This document shows, piece by piece, positions 36,438-46,973 of a stretch of DNA of 64,000 nucleotides. The notes beneath the pieces were generated by a model that saw only the letters and a list, made by a program, of their open reading frames with translations, did no database searches and was not told the DNA's origin. A program made the translations under genes and the position numbers. This stretch comes from Rhodococcus sp. KRD197. GTDB taxonomy: Bacteria; Actinomycetota; Actinomycetes; Mycobacteriales; Mycobacteriaceae. The stretch spans positions 62,001-126,000 of the forward strand of contig NZ_JABFAO010000002.1 of assembly GCF_017168235.1 (NCBI RefSeq), read 5' to 3'. The stretch's first letter is position 1, and every line of letters starts with the position of its first letter.

Positions 36438-38657
36438 ATGGACGCGAAGGCCCCGCTGTTGGGCAGAATGCCCTACGGAGTTCTGCGTACCGTCGGGCTC
36501 GCGGCCGTGGTCATTGCCGCCGGTATCCTCTTCTACCTCGGCAGCGCACCGATACGCACCGTGGTCCTCGGGGGGTTCGCCGTCGGTTCGATCCTCGCGA
36601 TCGGCGTCGGCATACGGCGATACACCCCCACCGATGCCACCTCCTGGTGGTGCCTGTTCGCTGCCGCCATATTCTTTCTTGTGGGAGTCGGCCTACGCAG
36701 CGATCCGACCATCTACCCCACCGACATCTCCGCGGTCTCCAATGTCTTCACCCTCGCCGGCTACGCGGCGATCGGAACCGCACTCGCCCGCTGGATCCTC
36801 GAACGGCGCTCACGCGACGACATCACCCCGCTCATCGATGCGGCCTTGATCGCGCTCGGAACCTTCTTCCTGTCCTGGATCCTGTTCATCTCGCCGCTCC
36901 TCGACAGCGACGTGGGAATGCTGGCAGCGGTGACGAACGGTACCTATCCGGCCGTCGACGCCGGCATGATCACCTTGATCACCTACTTGCTCGTCTCCGC
37001 CGAACGTCGCAATCGGTCGCTGAGCCTGCTTCTGGTGGCGCTTCTGTTCGTCTTCGCCGGTGACGTCGCGTACGCATACTTCCTTTCCAGCGAACAATCG
37101 CCGACTGCGGGACTGCTCGACGGCATCTACCTCCTCGCGTACGCATCGCTCGCGCTCGCAGCGCTCGATCCACACATGGCCGCCATGTCGCAGCCGAGAC
37201 ACCTCGCTCCGCGCAGCCGCAGCCGCATCGCGTTCCTCGTCGTTCTGCTGGCGGTGTGCGCGGCGATACCGTTGCTCGGTACGGCCGTGTCCACCAGCGA
37301 TATGGCCGTCCGGTCGACATTGCTCTCGGTCATCCTCATCGGCATCTTCCTACGCGGGGAGCGAGCGATGAGTCTGATGGAACACAGCGAGGACGACGCC
37401 CGCTATCGGGCCGCTCACGACGTGTTGACCGGACTACCGAATCGCACGATGCTGCGCGAGCAGTTTCATCGCTTGGACTCCGAGGACACGCCAGGGCGGA
37501 TCTTCGTCCTGTTCGTCGACCTCGACAACTTCAAGATGGTCAACGACTCCTACGGACACCGCGTCGGCGACGAGATGCTCGCCGCCGCCGCACACCGCAT
37601 CCGCGCGACCGTGCGTCCGTCGGACACCGTCGTTCGGTATGCAGGAGACGAGTTCGTCGTCATCGGTCGCTGCACCCGACCGGACGTGGAGGAACTGGCG
37701 CGGTCCCTGGTCACGCGATTGTCGGAACCTTTCGTGCTCAGCGCCGCCAGTGCCTACATCACGGCCTCGATCGGTATCGCTGCGGCGGGAAACAGAGCGG
37801 GCGCCCTCGACGACCTCATACGCGAGGCAGACACCGCGATGTACCACGCGAAATCGCAGGGCGCGGCCCGGTCCGCCTTCTTCGACGAGTCGCTGCGAGC
37901 GTCGTCGACGGCGGCGATACAGACCGCAACTGCTCTCCGCGGAGCAGCCAAACGCGGCGAGCTGGTGGTGCACTACCAGCCGATCGTCATGACCTCGACA
38001 CGTGAGACCGTGGTCTACGAGGCCCTTGTCCGCTGGCAGCACGGCGGCAGACTGCGCGGCCCCGGCGAGTTCGTCGCCATCGCAGAATCGACGAACCTCA
38101 TCGGCGAGATCGGTGAAGAAGTACTGCGCACTGCACTCGACGACCTGACGGCGTTACGCGCAGCCGGTCAGGAAGTAACCATGTCCGTCAACGTCTCACC
38201 GGTGCAACTGCGCGACGACTCGCTACCGGACCTCGTCGCCCACCTCCTCGCGGAGCGGGGTCTGCGAGGCGAGGATCTCGCCCTCGAAGTCACCGAAACA
38301 GCCCTGATCGACGACATGTTCACGGCCAAGACCATCTTGGACCGGCTCGCCGCGATGAACGTGCTCATCGTGCTCGACGACTTCGGCGTCGGATACTCCT
38401 CGCTCAGCCGGTTACGTGAACTACCGATCGGGCTGCTGAAGATCGACCGATCCTTCGTCGCCGAGATCGGCACATCGCCGACGGCCGATTCGCTCGTCAC
38501 CGCCATCGCGTCCATGGCCCGTGCACTGCCGGTGTCCATCGTCGCCGAGGGTGTCGAAACCGAAGAGCAGGCATGCGCGATCGAAACGCTGCGCTGCCGA
38601 TTCGCCCAGGGCTATCTGTACGGCAAGCCCGCGCCGCTGCGGCATTGGCTGAAGTAG
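36438..38657 (+). CDS. Membrane GGDEF-EAL cyclic-di-GMP protein
   Basis: 739 residues: about eight transmembrane helices in the first ~300, then a GGDEF domain with the variant AGDEF at 402-406 (VRYAGDEFVVIG), then an EAL domain with E528-A-L, NVSPVQL, EVTETALIDD, LDDFGVGYSSLSRL and AEGVETEEQ. All EAL catalytic motifs are kept, so phosphodiesterase activity is expected; the AGDEF form is often still a cyclase. The ATG has GAGGAGG seven bases upstream, which fixes the start against an ATG 24 bases earlier. It is convergent with kdpE, 12 bases apart. Confidence 0.93.
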   Translation: MDAKAPLLGRMPYGVLRTVGLAAVVIAAGILFYLGSAPIRTVVLGGFAVGSILAIGVGIRRYTPTDATSWWCLFAAAIFFLVGVGLRSDPTIYPTDISAVSNVFTLAGYAAIGTALARWILERRSRDDITPLIDAALIALGTFFLSWILFISPLLDSDVGMLAAVTNGTYPAVDAGMITLITYLLVSAERRNRSLSLLLVALLFVFAGDVAYAYFLSSEQSPTAGLLDGIYLLAYASLALAALDPHMAAMSQPRHLAPRSRSRIAFLVVLLAVCAAIPLLGTAVSTSDMAVRSTLLSVILIGIFLRGERAMSLMEHSEDDARYRAAHDVLTGLPNRTMLREQFHRLDSEDTPGRIFVLFVDLDNFKMVNDSYGHRVGDEMLAAAAHRIRATVRPSDTVVRYAGDEFVVIGRCTRPDVEELARSLVTRLSEPFVLSAASAYITASIGIAAAGNRAGALDDLIREADTAMYHAKSQGAARSAFFDESLRASSTAAIQTATALRGAAKRGELVVHYQPIVMTSTRETVVYEALVRWQHGGRLRGPGEFVAIAESTNLIGEIGEEVLRTALDDLTALRAAGQEVTMSVNVSPVQLRDDSLPDLVAHLLAERGLRGEDLALEVTETALIDDMFTAKTILDRLAAMNVLIVLDDFGVGYSSLSRLRELPIGLLKIDRSFVAEIGTSPTADSLVTAIASMARALPVSIVAEGVETEEQACAIETLRCRFAQGYLYGKPAPLRHWLK

Positions 38658-38669
38658 GGCGAATACTTC

Positions 38670-39347
38670 TCACACGAGCCGATATCCCATGCCCGTCTCG
38701 GTGAGCAGGTGACGCGGATGCGACGGGTCGTCCTCGAGCTTCTGCCTGAGCTGACCCATGTAGATACGCAGGTAGTGCGTTTCGCGTTCGTGCTGCGGGC
38801 CCCACACCCCCTTGAGCAACTCACGCTGCGAAACGAGCTTTCCCCGATTGCGCGCCAGGAGCTCGAGCACACCCCACTCGATCCGAGTCAGATGCACGCT
38901 CTGCCCATTCCTCGTCACACTCTTCGCCGACAGATCGACAGTGAACGAATCTGTCACCACCACGGCCTCGTCGACCGCACCGGGTGCGCGCCGCAGCGCG
39001 GCACGAAGCCGAGCAAGCAACTCGTCCATCCCGAATGGCTTGGTAACGAAATCGTCCGCTCCAGCGTCGAGCGCGTCGACGGTGTCCGCAGAGTCGGTTC
39101 GCGCCGAAAGCACAACGACGGGAACGTCCGTCCATCCACGCAAGCCGCCGATGACATCGAGACCGTCCATATCGGGTAGACCGAGATCGAGCAGGACCAG
39201 CTCGGGATGGAAGTTCGCGGCGACGCGGAGAGCTTCGGCACCGGTGGCTGCGGTGGCCACGTCGTACCCGCGGACGTTCAGATTGATCCGCAGTGCGCGC
39301 ACGATCTGCGGCTCGTCGTCGACGACGAGGATTCTCACCTTGCTCAC
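38670..39347 (-). CDS. kdpE: KdpE response regulator
   Basis: A 225-residue OmpR-type regulator controlling kdp transcription. The receiver domain has VVDDEPQIVRALRINLNVRGYDVATAA with the phosphoacceptor Asp in LLDLGLPDMDG (D53-type) and KPFGMDELLARL; the winged helix follows (VHLTRIEWGVLELLARNRGKLVSQRELLKGVWGPQHERETHYLRIYMGQLRQKLEDDP). It starts inside the kdpD stop (ATGA), so kinase and regulator are translationally coupled. Confidence 0.96.
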   Translation of the reverse strand: MSKVRILVVDDEPQIVRALRINLNVRGYDVATAATGAEALRVAANFHPELVLLDLGLPDMDGLDVIGGLRGWTDVPVVVLSARTDSADTVDALDAGADDFVTKPFGMDELLARLRAALRRAPGAVDEAVVVTDSFTVDLSAKSVTRNGQSVHLTRIEWGVLELLARNRGKLVSQRELLKGVWGPQHERETHYLRIYMGQLRQKLEDDPSHPRHLLTETGMGYRLV

Positions 39348-41848
39348 GACTCGGCCACCGGCCCCGCAGTCTGTTCACGCGGGGCGGCCAGGTCGATCGT
39401 GACCGTCAATCCGCCACCCGGGGTCTCGGACGCGTCGACACTTCCGCCCATCGCCTCGACGAATCCGCGGACGACAGAGAGGCCGAGTCCGACACCGACG
39501 GTGGCGTTTCGGTCGCCGAGACGTTGAAACGCGTCGAACATGGACTGCTCGGCGTCTCTGTCGACACCGGGACCGCGGTCGGCGACGGTGATCGAAGCAC
39601 GGTCGCCGCGGCTGAGCGCCCCGATGCGGATATCGCTACCGAGACCGTGCCGCACGCTGTTGTCCACGAGATTGGCCAGCACACGCTCGAGCAATCCGAA
39701 GTCGGCGAGCACCTGGACGTCACCGACGTCGACGGAAACCTGGGCAACCGAACTACTGGTCTGGGTCGAACTGCTCGACAGTGCTCGCTGCACGGCATCC
39801 TCCACGTAGATCGGTGTCAGCGTCGGACGGACGACACCAGCCTGGAGACGGGACGAATCGAGCAGATTCCCGACCAATGCTGTGAGCTGATCCGCTGACT
39901 CGTCGATCGTTGCCAACAGCTCTGCGGTGTCCTCGGCCGAGAACTCGACGTCGGTGCTGCGCAGCGAGGACGACGCCGCCTTCACTGCGGCGAGGGGAGT
40001 GCGAAGATCGTGGCTGACGGCGGAGAGCAACGCACGGCGAAGCTCGTCCGCCTCGGCGAGCGCGTTCGCTCTACTGGCCTCGAGGATCAGGCGAGACTGA
40101 CGCACCAGCCCGGCCGCTTGATTGGCGACCGCGGTCAGCACCCGCCGATCGCGGGCGCGCGACCGCGGCCCGGCCAGCAGCATCGTGAATTGCCCGTCCG
40201 GGACATCGATTCGCGTGTCCGCATCGTCCTCGGTGCGCGGAGGATCGACTCCGACTGTGCAGACAGGCAGACCGGTGGCCTCCTCCACGAGCGAGACTGC
40301 GCGCTGGTTGTACGTTTCGCGGACTCGACCCAGCAACGATTCGAGATCCGCGCCGCGCAACACGGACCCGGCGAAGAGCGTCAACAGCTCGGCCTCTCGC
40401 GACGCCGATTTGGCTTCGCGGGCACGCCGCGCTGCGTTGTCCACCAGCACCGCGACCGCGACAGCCACCGCGAGCAGCACCACTGCTACGCCGTAGTTCT
40501 CCGGCTCCGCGACGGTAAGGCTGTAGCGGGGTTCGGTGAAGAAGAAGTTGAGCGCGAACCCGGAGATGAGCGCGGACAACGCCGCCGGCGCCACACCCCC
40601 GAGCAGGGCAACGCACAACACGACCATGAAGAACAGCGCACTTTCGCCACCCGAGTTCAGCCGCGGTCCGACCAGGGCAAGCAGTGCTGCGGCCGCACCG
40701 GGAACCGCCACCGCAGCGACCCACGCCGCGATGCGCCGGCTGCCGTGCCCGACCTGCCAGTTCCATCGCCGCGCCCGCTCACTGTGGGTGACCATGTGTA
40801 CATCGATACTGCCCGAGTCGGCTACCACGGCGGCGCCGATACCCTCGTCGAAGATTCGGGCCGCTCGCGAACGCCTCGACGTCCCGATCACCAGCTGCGT
40901 TGCGTTGACGCCGCGGGCGAAGTCGAGAAGTGTTGTGGGAACGTCGTCGCCGACGACGCTGTGCAGGGTGGCGCCGAGAGCGGCCGCGACGGTGCGCACG
41001 GAGCCCATCTGCGGCGCGGATACGCCCGCGAGTCCGTCGCCGCGTACGACGTGCAACACCATCAGCTCGGCGCTGGACCGCGACGCGATGCGGCTGGCTC
41101 GCCGAACCAGGGTTTCGGACTCCGGTCCGCCGGTCACCGCAACGACGACTCGTTCGCGGGCCTCCCAAGTCTCGGTGATTCGATTGTCGTTGCGGTACTG
41201 CACCAGAGCCGCATCGACCTGGTCCGCGATCCACAACAGCGACAACTCACGTAGGGCGGTGAGATTGCCGCGCCGAAAGAAGTTGTTCGAAGCCGCATCG
41301 ATCTTCTCGAACGCATAGATGTTGCCGTGAGCAAGCCTGCGCCGCAGCGCTTCCGGAGTGATGTCCACCAGTTCCACCTGGGCGGCGCCACGCACCACCC
41401 GATCCGGAACCGTTTCGCGTTGCACTACGCCGGTGATCTGATGGACGACGTCACCGAGTGACTCCAGATGCTGAACGTTGACAGTGGAGATGACGTCGAT
41501 GCCTGCTCCGAGCAGCTCTTCGACGTCCTGCCAACGCTTCTCGTGCGTGGAGCCAGGGGTGTTGGTGTGCGCCAACTCGTCGACGAGAACCACCTGCGGT
41601 GCCCGGGCGATCACCGCGGCCACGTCGAGTTCGAAGTTGACAGTGCCTCGATACTCCATTCGAGCGGGTGGAATCAGCTCGAGACCCTCCAGTGCCGCTG
41701 CCGTCCGTGCACGCCCGTGCGTTTCCACCAACGCGGCCACCACATCGCACCCACGTTCCTTGCGGCGGTGCGCCTCACCGAGCATCGCCAGAGTCTTCCC
41801 GACGCCCGGAGCCGCGCCGAGGTAGATGCGCAGCTCACCTCGTTCCAC
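39344..41848 (-). CDS. kdpD: KdpD sensor histidine kinase
   Basis: 834 residues in full KdpD order: N-terminal KdpD domain with a Walker A-like GAAPGVGKT (residues 11-19), a USP domain (VVAVTGGPESETLVRRASRIASRSSAELMVLHVV), four transmembrane helices (about 385-480), a GAF-like region, HisKA with SHDLRTPLAAVKAASS and a HATPase_c domain ending with ADRGPGVDRDAEQSMFDAFQRLGD. It senses potassium limitation or turgor and phosphorylates KdpE. It follows kdpC by 13 bases. Confidence 0.96.
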   Translation of the reverse strand: MERGELRIYLGAAPGVGKTLAMLGEAHRRKERGCDVVAALVETHGRARTAAALEGLELIPPARMEYRGTVNFELDVAAVIARAPQVVLVDELAHTNTPGSTHEKRWQDVEELLGAGIDVISTVNVQHLESLGDVVHQITGVVQRETVPDRVVRGAAQVELVDITPEALRRRLAHGNIYAFEKIDAASNNFFRRGNLTALRELSLLWIADQVDAALVQYRNDNRITETWEARERVVVAVTGGPESETLVRRASRIASRSSAELMVLHVVRGDGLAGVSAPQMGSVRTVAAALGATLHSVVGDDVPTTLLDFARGVNATQLVIGTSRRSRAARIFDEGIGAAVVADSGSIDVHMVTHSERARRWNWQVGHGSRRIAAWVAAVAVPGAAAALLALVGPRLNSGGESALFFMVVLCVALLGGVAPAALSALISGFALNFFFTEPRYSLTVAEPENYGVAVVLLAVAVAVAVLVDNAARRAREAKSASREAELLTLFAGSVLRGADLESLLGRVRETYNQRAVSLVEEATGLPVCTVGVDPPRTEDDADTRIDVPDGQFTMLLAGPRSRARDRRVLTAVANQAAGLVRQSRLILEASRANALAEADELRRALLSAVSHDLRTPLAAVKAASSSLRSTDVEFSAEDTAELLATIDESADQLTALVGNLLDSSRLQAGVVRPTLTPIYVEDAVQRALSSSSTQTSSSVAQVSVDVGDVQVLADFGLLERVLANLVDNSVRHGLGSDIRIGALSRGDRASITVADRGPGVDRDAEQSMFDAFQRLGDRNATVGVGLGLSVVRGFVEAMGGSVDASETPGGGLTVTIDLAAPREQTAGPVAES

Positions 41849-41861
41849 TGGGGAGCCTCTC

Positions 41862-42500
41862 CTATTCGGTCGTGCAAGCCGGCGGCGTCAGCCCGAGGGC
41901 AACGTTCAACTCGGGAACACCTACCCGCGGCGCCCCGAGTACACCGTACTGCGGGCCCTCGGTGTGCTCACGAACCAGCGCTTGGACGGACTCGACAGTC
42001 ATACCGTTGACCCGGGCGACCCGGTCCACCTGCACGGCCGCGTAGGCGGGACTGATGTGCGGGTCGACACCGGAACCGGAACCCGTCACCGCATCGACCG
42101 GCACATCGGCCGGGTCGATCGACTCTCGTTCCGCCACGAACGCCCGCCGCTGCTGCACGAACGCAGCGAGCACCTCACTACTCGGGCCCAGATTGGTGGG
42201 CAGCGCAGCAGACGGGTCGCCCGGGGCGAACGCATCGAGGTCGGCCGCGGAGCCCGTCACTCGGGGATGGAAGTACGGATCAGGGTCACCGACCGGCACC
42301 TGGGGATCGACGCCGATCAAAGCACTGCCGACGACGCACCCGTCGGCGGTGCGCAGTGCCGACCCTTCGGCGGTGTGGGTGTCGAGCCGCGAGATCGCCC
42401 AGACGGCCGCGGGGTACCCGATGCCGAGGAGGACGGTGAAGACGGCCAATACGGTGATGCCCGCAAGCATCTGTCTGGCGAAGCTCTGCACGAAACGCAT
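41862..42500 (-). CDS. kdpC: KdpC, potassium-transporting ATPase subunit C
   Basis: A 212-residue single-pass membrane subunit: one N-terminal helix (MLAGITVLAVFTVLLGIGYPAAVWAISRL) and the periplasmic domain with RTADGCVVGSALIGVDPQVPVGDPDPYFHPRVTGSAADLDAFAPGDPSAALPTNLGPSS and the YAAVQVDRVARVNGMTVESVQALVREHTEGPQYGVLG signature. Part of the Kdp complex, it stabilises ATP binding to KdpB. It starts one base before the kdpB stop on the transcribed strand. Confidence 0.96.
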   Translation of the reverse strand: MRFVQSFARQMLAGITVLAVFTVLLGIGYPAAVWAISRLDTHTAEGSALRTADGCVVGSALIGVDPQVPVGDPDPYFHPRVTGSAADLDAFAPGDPSAALPTNLGPSSEVLAAFVQQRRAFVAERESIDPADVPVDAVTGSGSGVDPHISPAYAAVQVDRVARVNGMTVESVQALVREHTEGPQYGVLGAPRVGVPELNVALGLTPPACTTE

Positions 42501-42501
42501 G

Positions 42502-44496
42502 TCAGCCTATCCCTGGTACGAGTCGGACAATTTGGTCGATTGCTCTGATGCCGAGGAACGGGGTCACTACTCCGCCGATCCCGTAGACAAGCAGGTTGCG
42601 CCGCAACAGCGCTGCGGCGGACGCGGCACGGTAGCGGACTCCTCGCAACGCGAGCGGTATCAGACCGACGATCACGACCGCGTTGAAGATGACCGCGGAC
42701 AGAATCGCCGATTCCGGCGTCGCCAGTCCCATGATGTTGAGCGCATCGAGCTGCGGATAGAGCGGGGTGAACATGGCGGGGAGAATCGCGAAGTACTTGG
42801 CGAGGTCGTTTGCCAACGAGAAAGTGGTCAGCGCGCCGCGTGTGATGAGCAATTGCTTGCCGATCTCGACGATCTCGATGAGTTTCGTGGGGTCCGAGTC
42901 GAGATCGACCATGTTGCCCGCTTCCTTCGCTGCGGACGTTCCGGTGTTCATCGCGACACCGACATCTGCCTGCGCCAGCGCGGGTGCATCGTTGGTGCCG
43001 TCACCGGTCATCGCAACCAGCCGACCACCCTCCTGCTCGCGACGAATCAGCGCGATCTTGTCCTCGGGGGTGGCCTCGGCAAGAACGTCGTCGACGCCGG
43101 CCTCGGCCGCGATGGCTTTCGCGGTCAGCGGGTTGTCGCCGGTCACCATCACGGTTCTGATACCCATGGCCCGCAACTGCGCGAAACGTTCCGCGATGTG
43201 TGGTTTGACCACATCGGAGAGCTCGACGACTCCGAGCACCCGGGCCGGGGCTCCATCGACCGATTCGGCGACGACCAGTGGTGTACCGCCGGCCTGGGCG
43301 ATATCGCGCACCGTGTCGTTCACGGCGGACAGCTCCGAGTTGCTCCCGCCCTCGCGGATCCAGGCGGCGACGGCGTCGGCGGCTCCCTTGCGAATTCTTC
43401 GATCGGCGACGTCGATACCGCTCATGCGGGTCTGCGCGGTGAAGGGGACGAAATCGCCGGGCTCGTCAGTCTCGCCGGGTGTGTTGACACCGTCCACCAG
43501 TTCCACGATGCTGCGGCCTTCGGGCGTGGTGTCGGCCAAGGACGCCAGACGCGCTGCGGCCGCCAACTCTGCGGCGCCGATCCCAGGCGCGGGATGCATT
43601 GCCGTCGCACGTCGGTTTCCGAAGGTGATGGTGCCGGTCTTGTCCATCAGCAAGGTGTCGATGTCTCCGGCGGCCTCGACGGCGCGTCCCGACTTTGCCA
43701 GTACATTGCGCTGCACCAACCGATCCATGCCGGCGATACCGATCGCGGACAGCAATGCCCCGATAGTGGTGGGAATCAGGCACACCAGCAGCGCAATGAG
43801 CCTGATCGGGTTCTGCTCCTGCCCGGCGTAGGCGCTCATGGGTCCGATTGCGACGACGGCGAGGAGAAAGACGATCGTCAACGACGCCAGAAGAATGTTC
43901 AGTGCGATCTCGTTGGGAGTCTTCTGCCGCGACGCCCCCTCGACGAGACCGATCATCCGGTCGACGAAGGTTTCGCCTTGCGCCGAGGTGATGCGAACCA
44001 CGATCTCGTCGGACAACACTGTCGTCCCACCGGTCACGGCAGATCTGTCGCCGCCGGATTCTCTTACCACGGGTGCGGATTCACCGGTTATCGCGGACTC
44101 GTCGACGCTTGCTATTCCCTCCACCACGTCGCCGTCGCCCGGAATGATCTCCCCGGCGCGAACAACCACCTCGTCGCCGACCTTCAAATCGGACCCGCTG
44201 ACCTCGGAGATGGATCCGTCTTCGTTGCGGCGTCGGGCACGACTGTCCTGTTTGACCTTTCGCAGGCTGGCGGCCTGGGCCTTGCCGCGCCCCTCCGCAA
44301 CCGATTCGGCAAGATTGGCGAACAGCACGGTGAACCACAACCACCCGGCGATCGACCAGGAGAACATCGACGGTTCCAACGCCGCGAGGATCGTGGTGAG
44401 GAGTGAGCCCAGGAAGACCACGAACATGACGGGGTTGCGCACCAGGTGGCGTGGGTCGAGTTTTCGGAATGCGTCGATGATCGACGTGGCGTTCAT
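42502..44496 (-). CDS. kdpB: KdpB, potassium-transporting P-type ATPase
   Basis: 664-residue type IA P-type ATPase and energy-coupling subunit. It begins [35 protein letters not shown] and carries TGESAPV (actuator), the phosphorylation motif [11 protein letters not shown], and [65 protein letters not shown]. The frame is open upstream through kdpA in another frame, but the family N-terminus and the ATGA overlap with kdpA define the start. No catalytic residue is missing. Confidence 0.97.
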   Translation of the reverse strand: MNATSIIDAFRKLDPRHLVRNPVMFVVFLGSLLTTILAALEPSMFSWSIAGWLWFTVLFANLAESVAEGRGKAQAASLRKVKQDSRARRRNEDGSISEVSGSDLKVGDEVVVRAGEIIPGDGDVVEGIASVDESAITGESAPVVRESGGDRSAVTGGTTVLSDEIVVRITSAQGETFVDRMIGLVEGASRQKTPNEIALNILLASLTIVFLLAVVAIGPMSAYAGQEQNPIRLIALLVCLIPTTIGALLSAIGIAGMDRLVQRNVLAKSGRAVEAAGDIDTLLMDKTGTITFGNRRATAMHPAPGIGAAELAAAARLASLADTTPEGRSIVELVDGVNTPGETDEPGDFVPFTAQTRMSGIDVADRRIRKGAADAVAAWIREGGSNSELSAVNDTVRDIAQAGGTPLVVAESVDGAPARVLGVVELSDVVKPHIAERFAQLRAMGIRTVMVTGDNPLTAKAIAAEAGVDDVLAEATPEDKIALIRREQEGGRLVAMTGDGTNDAPALAQADVGVAMNTGTSAAKEAGNMVDLDSDPTKLIEIVEIGKQLLITRGALTTFSLANDLAKYFAILPAMFTPLYPQLDALNIMGLATPESAILSAVIFNAVVIVGLIPLALRGVRYRAASAAALLRRNLLVYGIGGVVTPFLGIRAIDQIVRLVPGIG

Positions 44497-46178
44497 TGCA
44501 AGCCCTCTGCTATCGGTCCCAGCGCGAGCGCCGGGAAGAATGTGAGCGCCGCGACGAGTACCGCTGTCCCCAGCAGTAATCCGCCGAACAGCGGGCCGGC
44601 GGTGGGTAGTGTCCCAGCGTCGGTGGCCGTGCGCCTGGACCTGACGAGCGACCCGGCTAGGGCGAGTACGAAGATGATGGGCAGGAAGCGGCCGAACAGC
44701 ATTGCCAGTCCCAGCGAGGTCTGGAACCAATCGCTCGTAGCAGTCAGACCGCCGAAGGCGCTGCCGTTGTTGTTCCCAGCGGAGGCGTAGGCGTAGAGCA
44801 CCTCGGTGAACCCGTGAGCAGAACTCGGTGTGCCAGGATCTCCGGAATTGCCTTGGTAGTCGACGGTCGAGTTCAGCAGGACGGTGACAGAGGTTCCGAT
44901 CAGCACGAGTGCGGGCATCACCAGGACCGACAGTGCCGCCATGGTGATTTCGCGACGGCCCAGCTTCTTGCCGAGCAACTCCGGAGTCCGGCCGACGAGG
45001 AGTCCACCGACGAACACCGCGATGATCGCCAGCACCAGCAGGCCGTACAACCCGCTTCCCACTCCGCCCGGAGCGATCTCGCCGAACAGAATGTTCAGCA
45101 CTACAGCGCCGCCCCCGATGGGGGACAGGCTGTCGTGCGCGGCATTGACTGCACCGGTCGACGTTCCGGTCGTCGAGACCGCGAACAGCGCGGACGCGGG
45201 AATGCCGAAGCGAACTTCCTTGCCCTCCATCATCGCGCCTGCCGCACGAGCCGCGATACCGGTGGTTGCCGACTCGGCCGCCAGGGTGATCGCGAGGGAA
45301 CCGCTCCACAGCACCGCCATCACCCCGAGCAGGGTCAGACCCTGCTTGCGGTTGCCGGTCATGGTCCCGAACGTGCGCGTCAGGCACACCGGGATCAGCA
45401 GCAGGGCAGAGATCTGCACGATGTTCGATAGCGGTGTCGGGTTCTCGAACGGGTGCGCCGAGTTGGCGGCGAGAATGCCGCCGCCATTGGTTCCGAGCAC
45501 CTTGATTGCTTCCTGAGATGCCACCGGTGCCAACGCGTTCGCGGTTGCGGAACCGTCGAGACCCGTGGATTGGAAATTCGTCGCGAAGGATTGCACCACG
45601 CCCTGGGTCAGCAGGACCAGGGCGATGACGAACGACAGGGGCAGCAGGATGCGCAAGGTTCCACGGGTCAGGTCGACCCAGAAGTTGCCGATCTCGCCAC
45701 CGGCACGCACCCGCGCGAATCCGCGAACGAGCGCGATCGCCACCGACATTCCGACGGCGGCCGACAGGAAGTTCTGCACGGCCAGCCCAGCCGACTGAGT
45801 CAGATTCGACATGGTCGTCTCGGGTACGTAGGACTGCCAGTTGGTGTTGGTCACGAACGAAACGGCGGTGTTGAACGCAGTCGAAGGATTCACCCCGTCC
45901 CGACCGCCGTCGAGTGGCAGCGCACCTTGAACACGTTGCAGCGTATAGAGAAACAGAACACTGACGACAGAGAAGGCGAGGACGCTGGAAGCGTAACCGA
46001 CCCACGTCTGTTCGGTCCTCGCGTCGATGCGACACGTGCGGTAGAGCAGTGATTCCAGGCGACTGTGATGGGAGGTGTCATAAACCCGGGCCATGTAGTC
46101 ACCGAGTGGAACGTAGGCGGCGGCGAGCACTGCGATCACAACACAGATCTGCATGCCCGCGACAAGTGCAGGAGTCAT
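44493..46178 (-). CDS. kdpA: KdpA, potassium-binding channel-like subunit
   Basis: 561-residue SKT-type potassium channel subunit with about ten transmembrane helices. Selectivity-loop motifs are visible: [110 protein letters not shown] and [14 protein letters not shown]. These line the K+ path. The ATG is preceded closely by kdpF. Confidence 0.97.
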   Translation of the reverse strand: MTPALVAGMQICVVIAVLAAAYVPLGDYMARVYDTSHHSRLESLLYRTCRIDARTEQTWVGYASSVLAFSVVSVLFLYTLQRVQGALPLDGGRDGVNPSTAFNTAVSFVTNTNWQSYVPETTMSNLTQSAGLAVQNFLSAAVGMSVAIALVRGFARVRAGGEIGNFWVDLTRGTLRILLPLSFVIALVLLTQGVVQSFATNFQSTGLDGSATANALAPVASQEAIKVLGTNGGGILAANSAHPFENPTPLSNIVQISALLLIPVCLTRTFGTMTGNRKQGLTLLGVMAVLWSGSLAITLAAESATTGIAARAAGAMMEGKEVRFGIPASALFAVSTTGTSTGAVNAAHDSLSPIGGGAVVLNILFGEIAPGGVGSGLYGLLVLAIIAVFVGGLLVGRTPELLGKKLGRREITMAALSVLVMPALVLIGTSVTVLLNSTVDYQGNSGDPGTPSSAHGFTEVLYAYASAGNNNGSAFGGLTATSDWFQTSLGLAMLFGRFLPIIFVLALAGSLVRSRRTATDAGTLPTAGPLFGGLLLGTAVLVAALTFFPALALGPIAEGLQ

Positions 46179-46183
46179 CGCGC

Positions 46184-46264
46184 TCAGAACCTCTCGGGGT
46201 CGAGCAGTGCGACGAGCAGGTACAGCACCACGAGTGCGGCAACGACCACCAGCACGACGTTCAC
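46184..46264 (-). CDS. kdpF: KdpF microprotein
   Basis: A 26-residue single-helix peptide (MNVVLVVVAALVVLYLLVAL, then LDPERF) from a GTG start. It ends 5 bases before kdpA. KdpF stabilises the Kdp complex in E. coli, and this ending (L-L-x-PERF) is the family pattern. Confidence 0.9.
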   Translation of the reverse strand: MNVVLVVVAALVVLYLLVALLDPERF

Positions 46265-46272
46265 CGCGCCCG

Positions 46273-46353
46273 TCACGAGTGCACCAGCTTCACCACCAGG
46301 GCGCATGCCCCGAACCCGACGATCGTGATGGTGAGATAGGCAAGATCAGCCAT
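46273..46353 (-). CDS. Second single-helix microprotein at the head of the kdp operon
   Basis: 26 residues, MADLAYLTITIVGFGACALV followed by VKLVHS, a single transmembrane segment with a short basic tail. It ends 8 bases before kdpF on the same strand and is followed by the operon without a break. Similar short MADxA... peptides sit before kdpF in other actinobacteria. Its role is not known; an accessory Kdp subunit is likely. Confidence 0.7.
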   Translation of the reverse strand: MADLAYLTITIVGFGACALVVKLVHS

Positions 46354-46387
46354 GCGAGTCTCGGTCTCCCTCGAATTCGACAGAGGG

Positions 46388-46402
46388 CCGCCCGGCGGGC
46401 GG
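46388..46402 (-). other. Short hairpin in the kdp leader region
   Basis: CCGCCC-GGC-GGGCGG, a 6-bp stem with a 3-base loop, lies 35 bases upstream of the first kdp microprotein. It might act in the mRNA leader; there is no T-tract. No known cyclic-di-AMP (ydaO) riboswitch fold was recognised. Confidence 0.35.
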
Positions 46403-46516
46403 TCCGAGATACGAGCATCGGCCTCGACGCCGCCCCGCGGAGGATTCCTTACGGGTTCATTACGCTCCGGCCGGTCATTCTTGACGGAAGGCTTATGCCC
46501 CGGACATCGCCACCGT

Positions 46517-46966
46517 TCAAACCTCGATGTCGTCCACTCGTACATCGATATCGGCGCGAACGAGATCGACCCCGAGAAGCTCGTGCACGACGGATATCGC
46601 TATCGCTGCCAGTTCGTTCCCGACTGCCTGCAGATCTTTGCCGTAGGCGCCGACGACTGCCACGGACAGTCCCGTGCACACGTGTTCGTCGAGGTACAGC
46701 GCGATGTCCGTCGGCTGGGAGTCGTGGACGCCGGAGAGCGCGCGCAGAATCGCCGTGCGGACGACATGATCGCTGACCCGGAGCGAATCGGACGCTCGGT
46801 TCGGCGGCGCAGTAGGGTAGGCGGCGTCGACCGGCCAGGTGCGTCGCGTGGTGGCGCGGACCCTGGAGATGATGGTGTTGCTGATGTCGACCCAACGAGG
46901 CTCCAGTGGTGCCTCGCGCAACTCGCGAGCGGCCCGCTCGAGGATCCGATCCGGTTCCGGCGTCAT
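46517..46966 (-). CDS. Asp23/Gls24-like small protein downstream of the sigma factor gene
   Basis: A 149-residue protein: DRILERAARELREAPLEPRWVDISNTIISRVRATTRRTWPVDA, then DSLRVSDHVVRTAILRALSGVHDSQPTDIALYLDEHVCTGLSVAVVGAYGKDLQAVGNELAAIAISVVHELLGVDLVRADIDVRVDDI. The second half has the beta-alpha pattern and closing strand of Asp23/Gls24 proteins. Lying 7 bases after a sigma-factor stop it is in the place of an anti-sigma factor, though it has no zinc motif or transmembrane helix. Several GTG/ATG starts are possible; the ATG at 46966 is used. Confidence 0.65.
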   Translation of the reverse strand: MTPEPDRILERAARELREAPLEPRWVDISNTIISRVRATTRRTWPVDAAYPTAPPNRASDSLRVSDHVVRTAILRALSGVHDSQPTDIALYLDEHVCTGLSVAVVGAYGKDLQAVGNELAAIAISVVHELLGVDLVRADIDVRVDDIEV

Positions 46967-46973
46967 CGCCACA

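Noticed and set aside
42502..46035. One very long minus-strand frame spanning kdpB and kdpA
   Set aside because: The kdpA protein is in another frame with full family motifs; the extra N-terminal part of the long frame is Arg/Gly-rich shadow. kdpB starts at 44496.
46354..46516. Possible cyclic-di-AMP (ydaO) riboswitch in the kdp leader
   Set aside because: Only a short hairpin is present; the long conserved ydaO core could not be found and the gap is too short.
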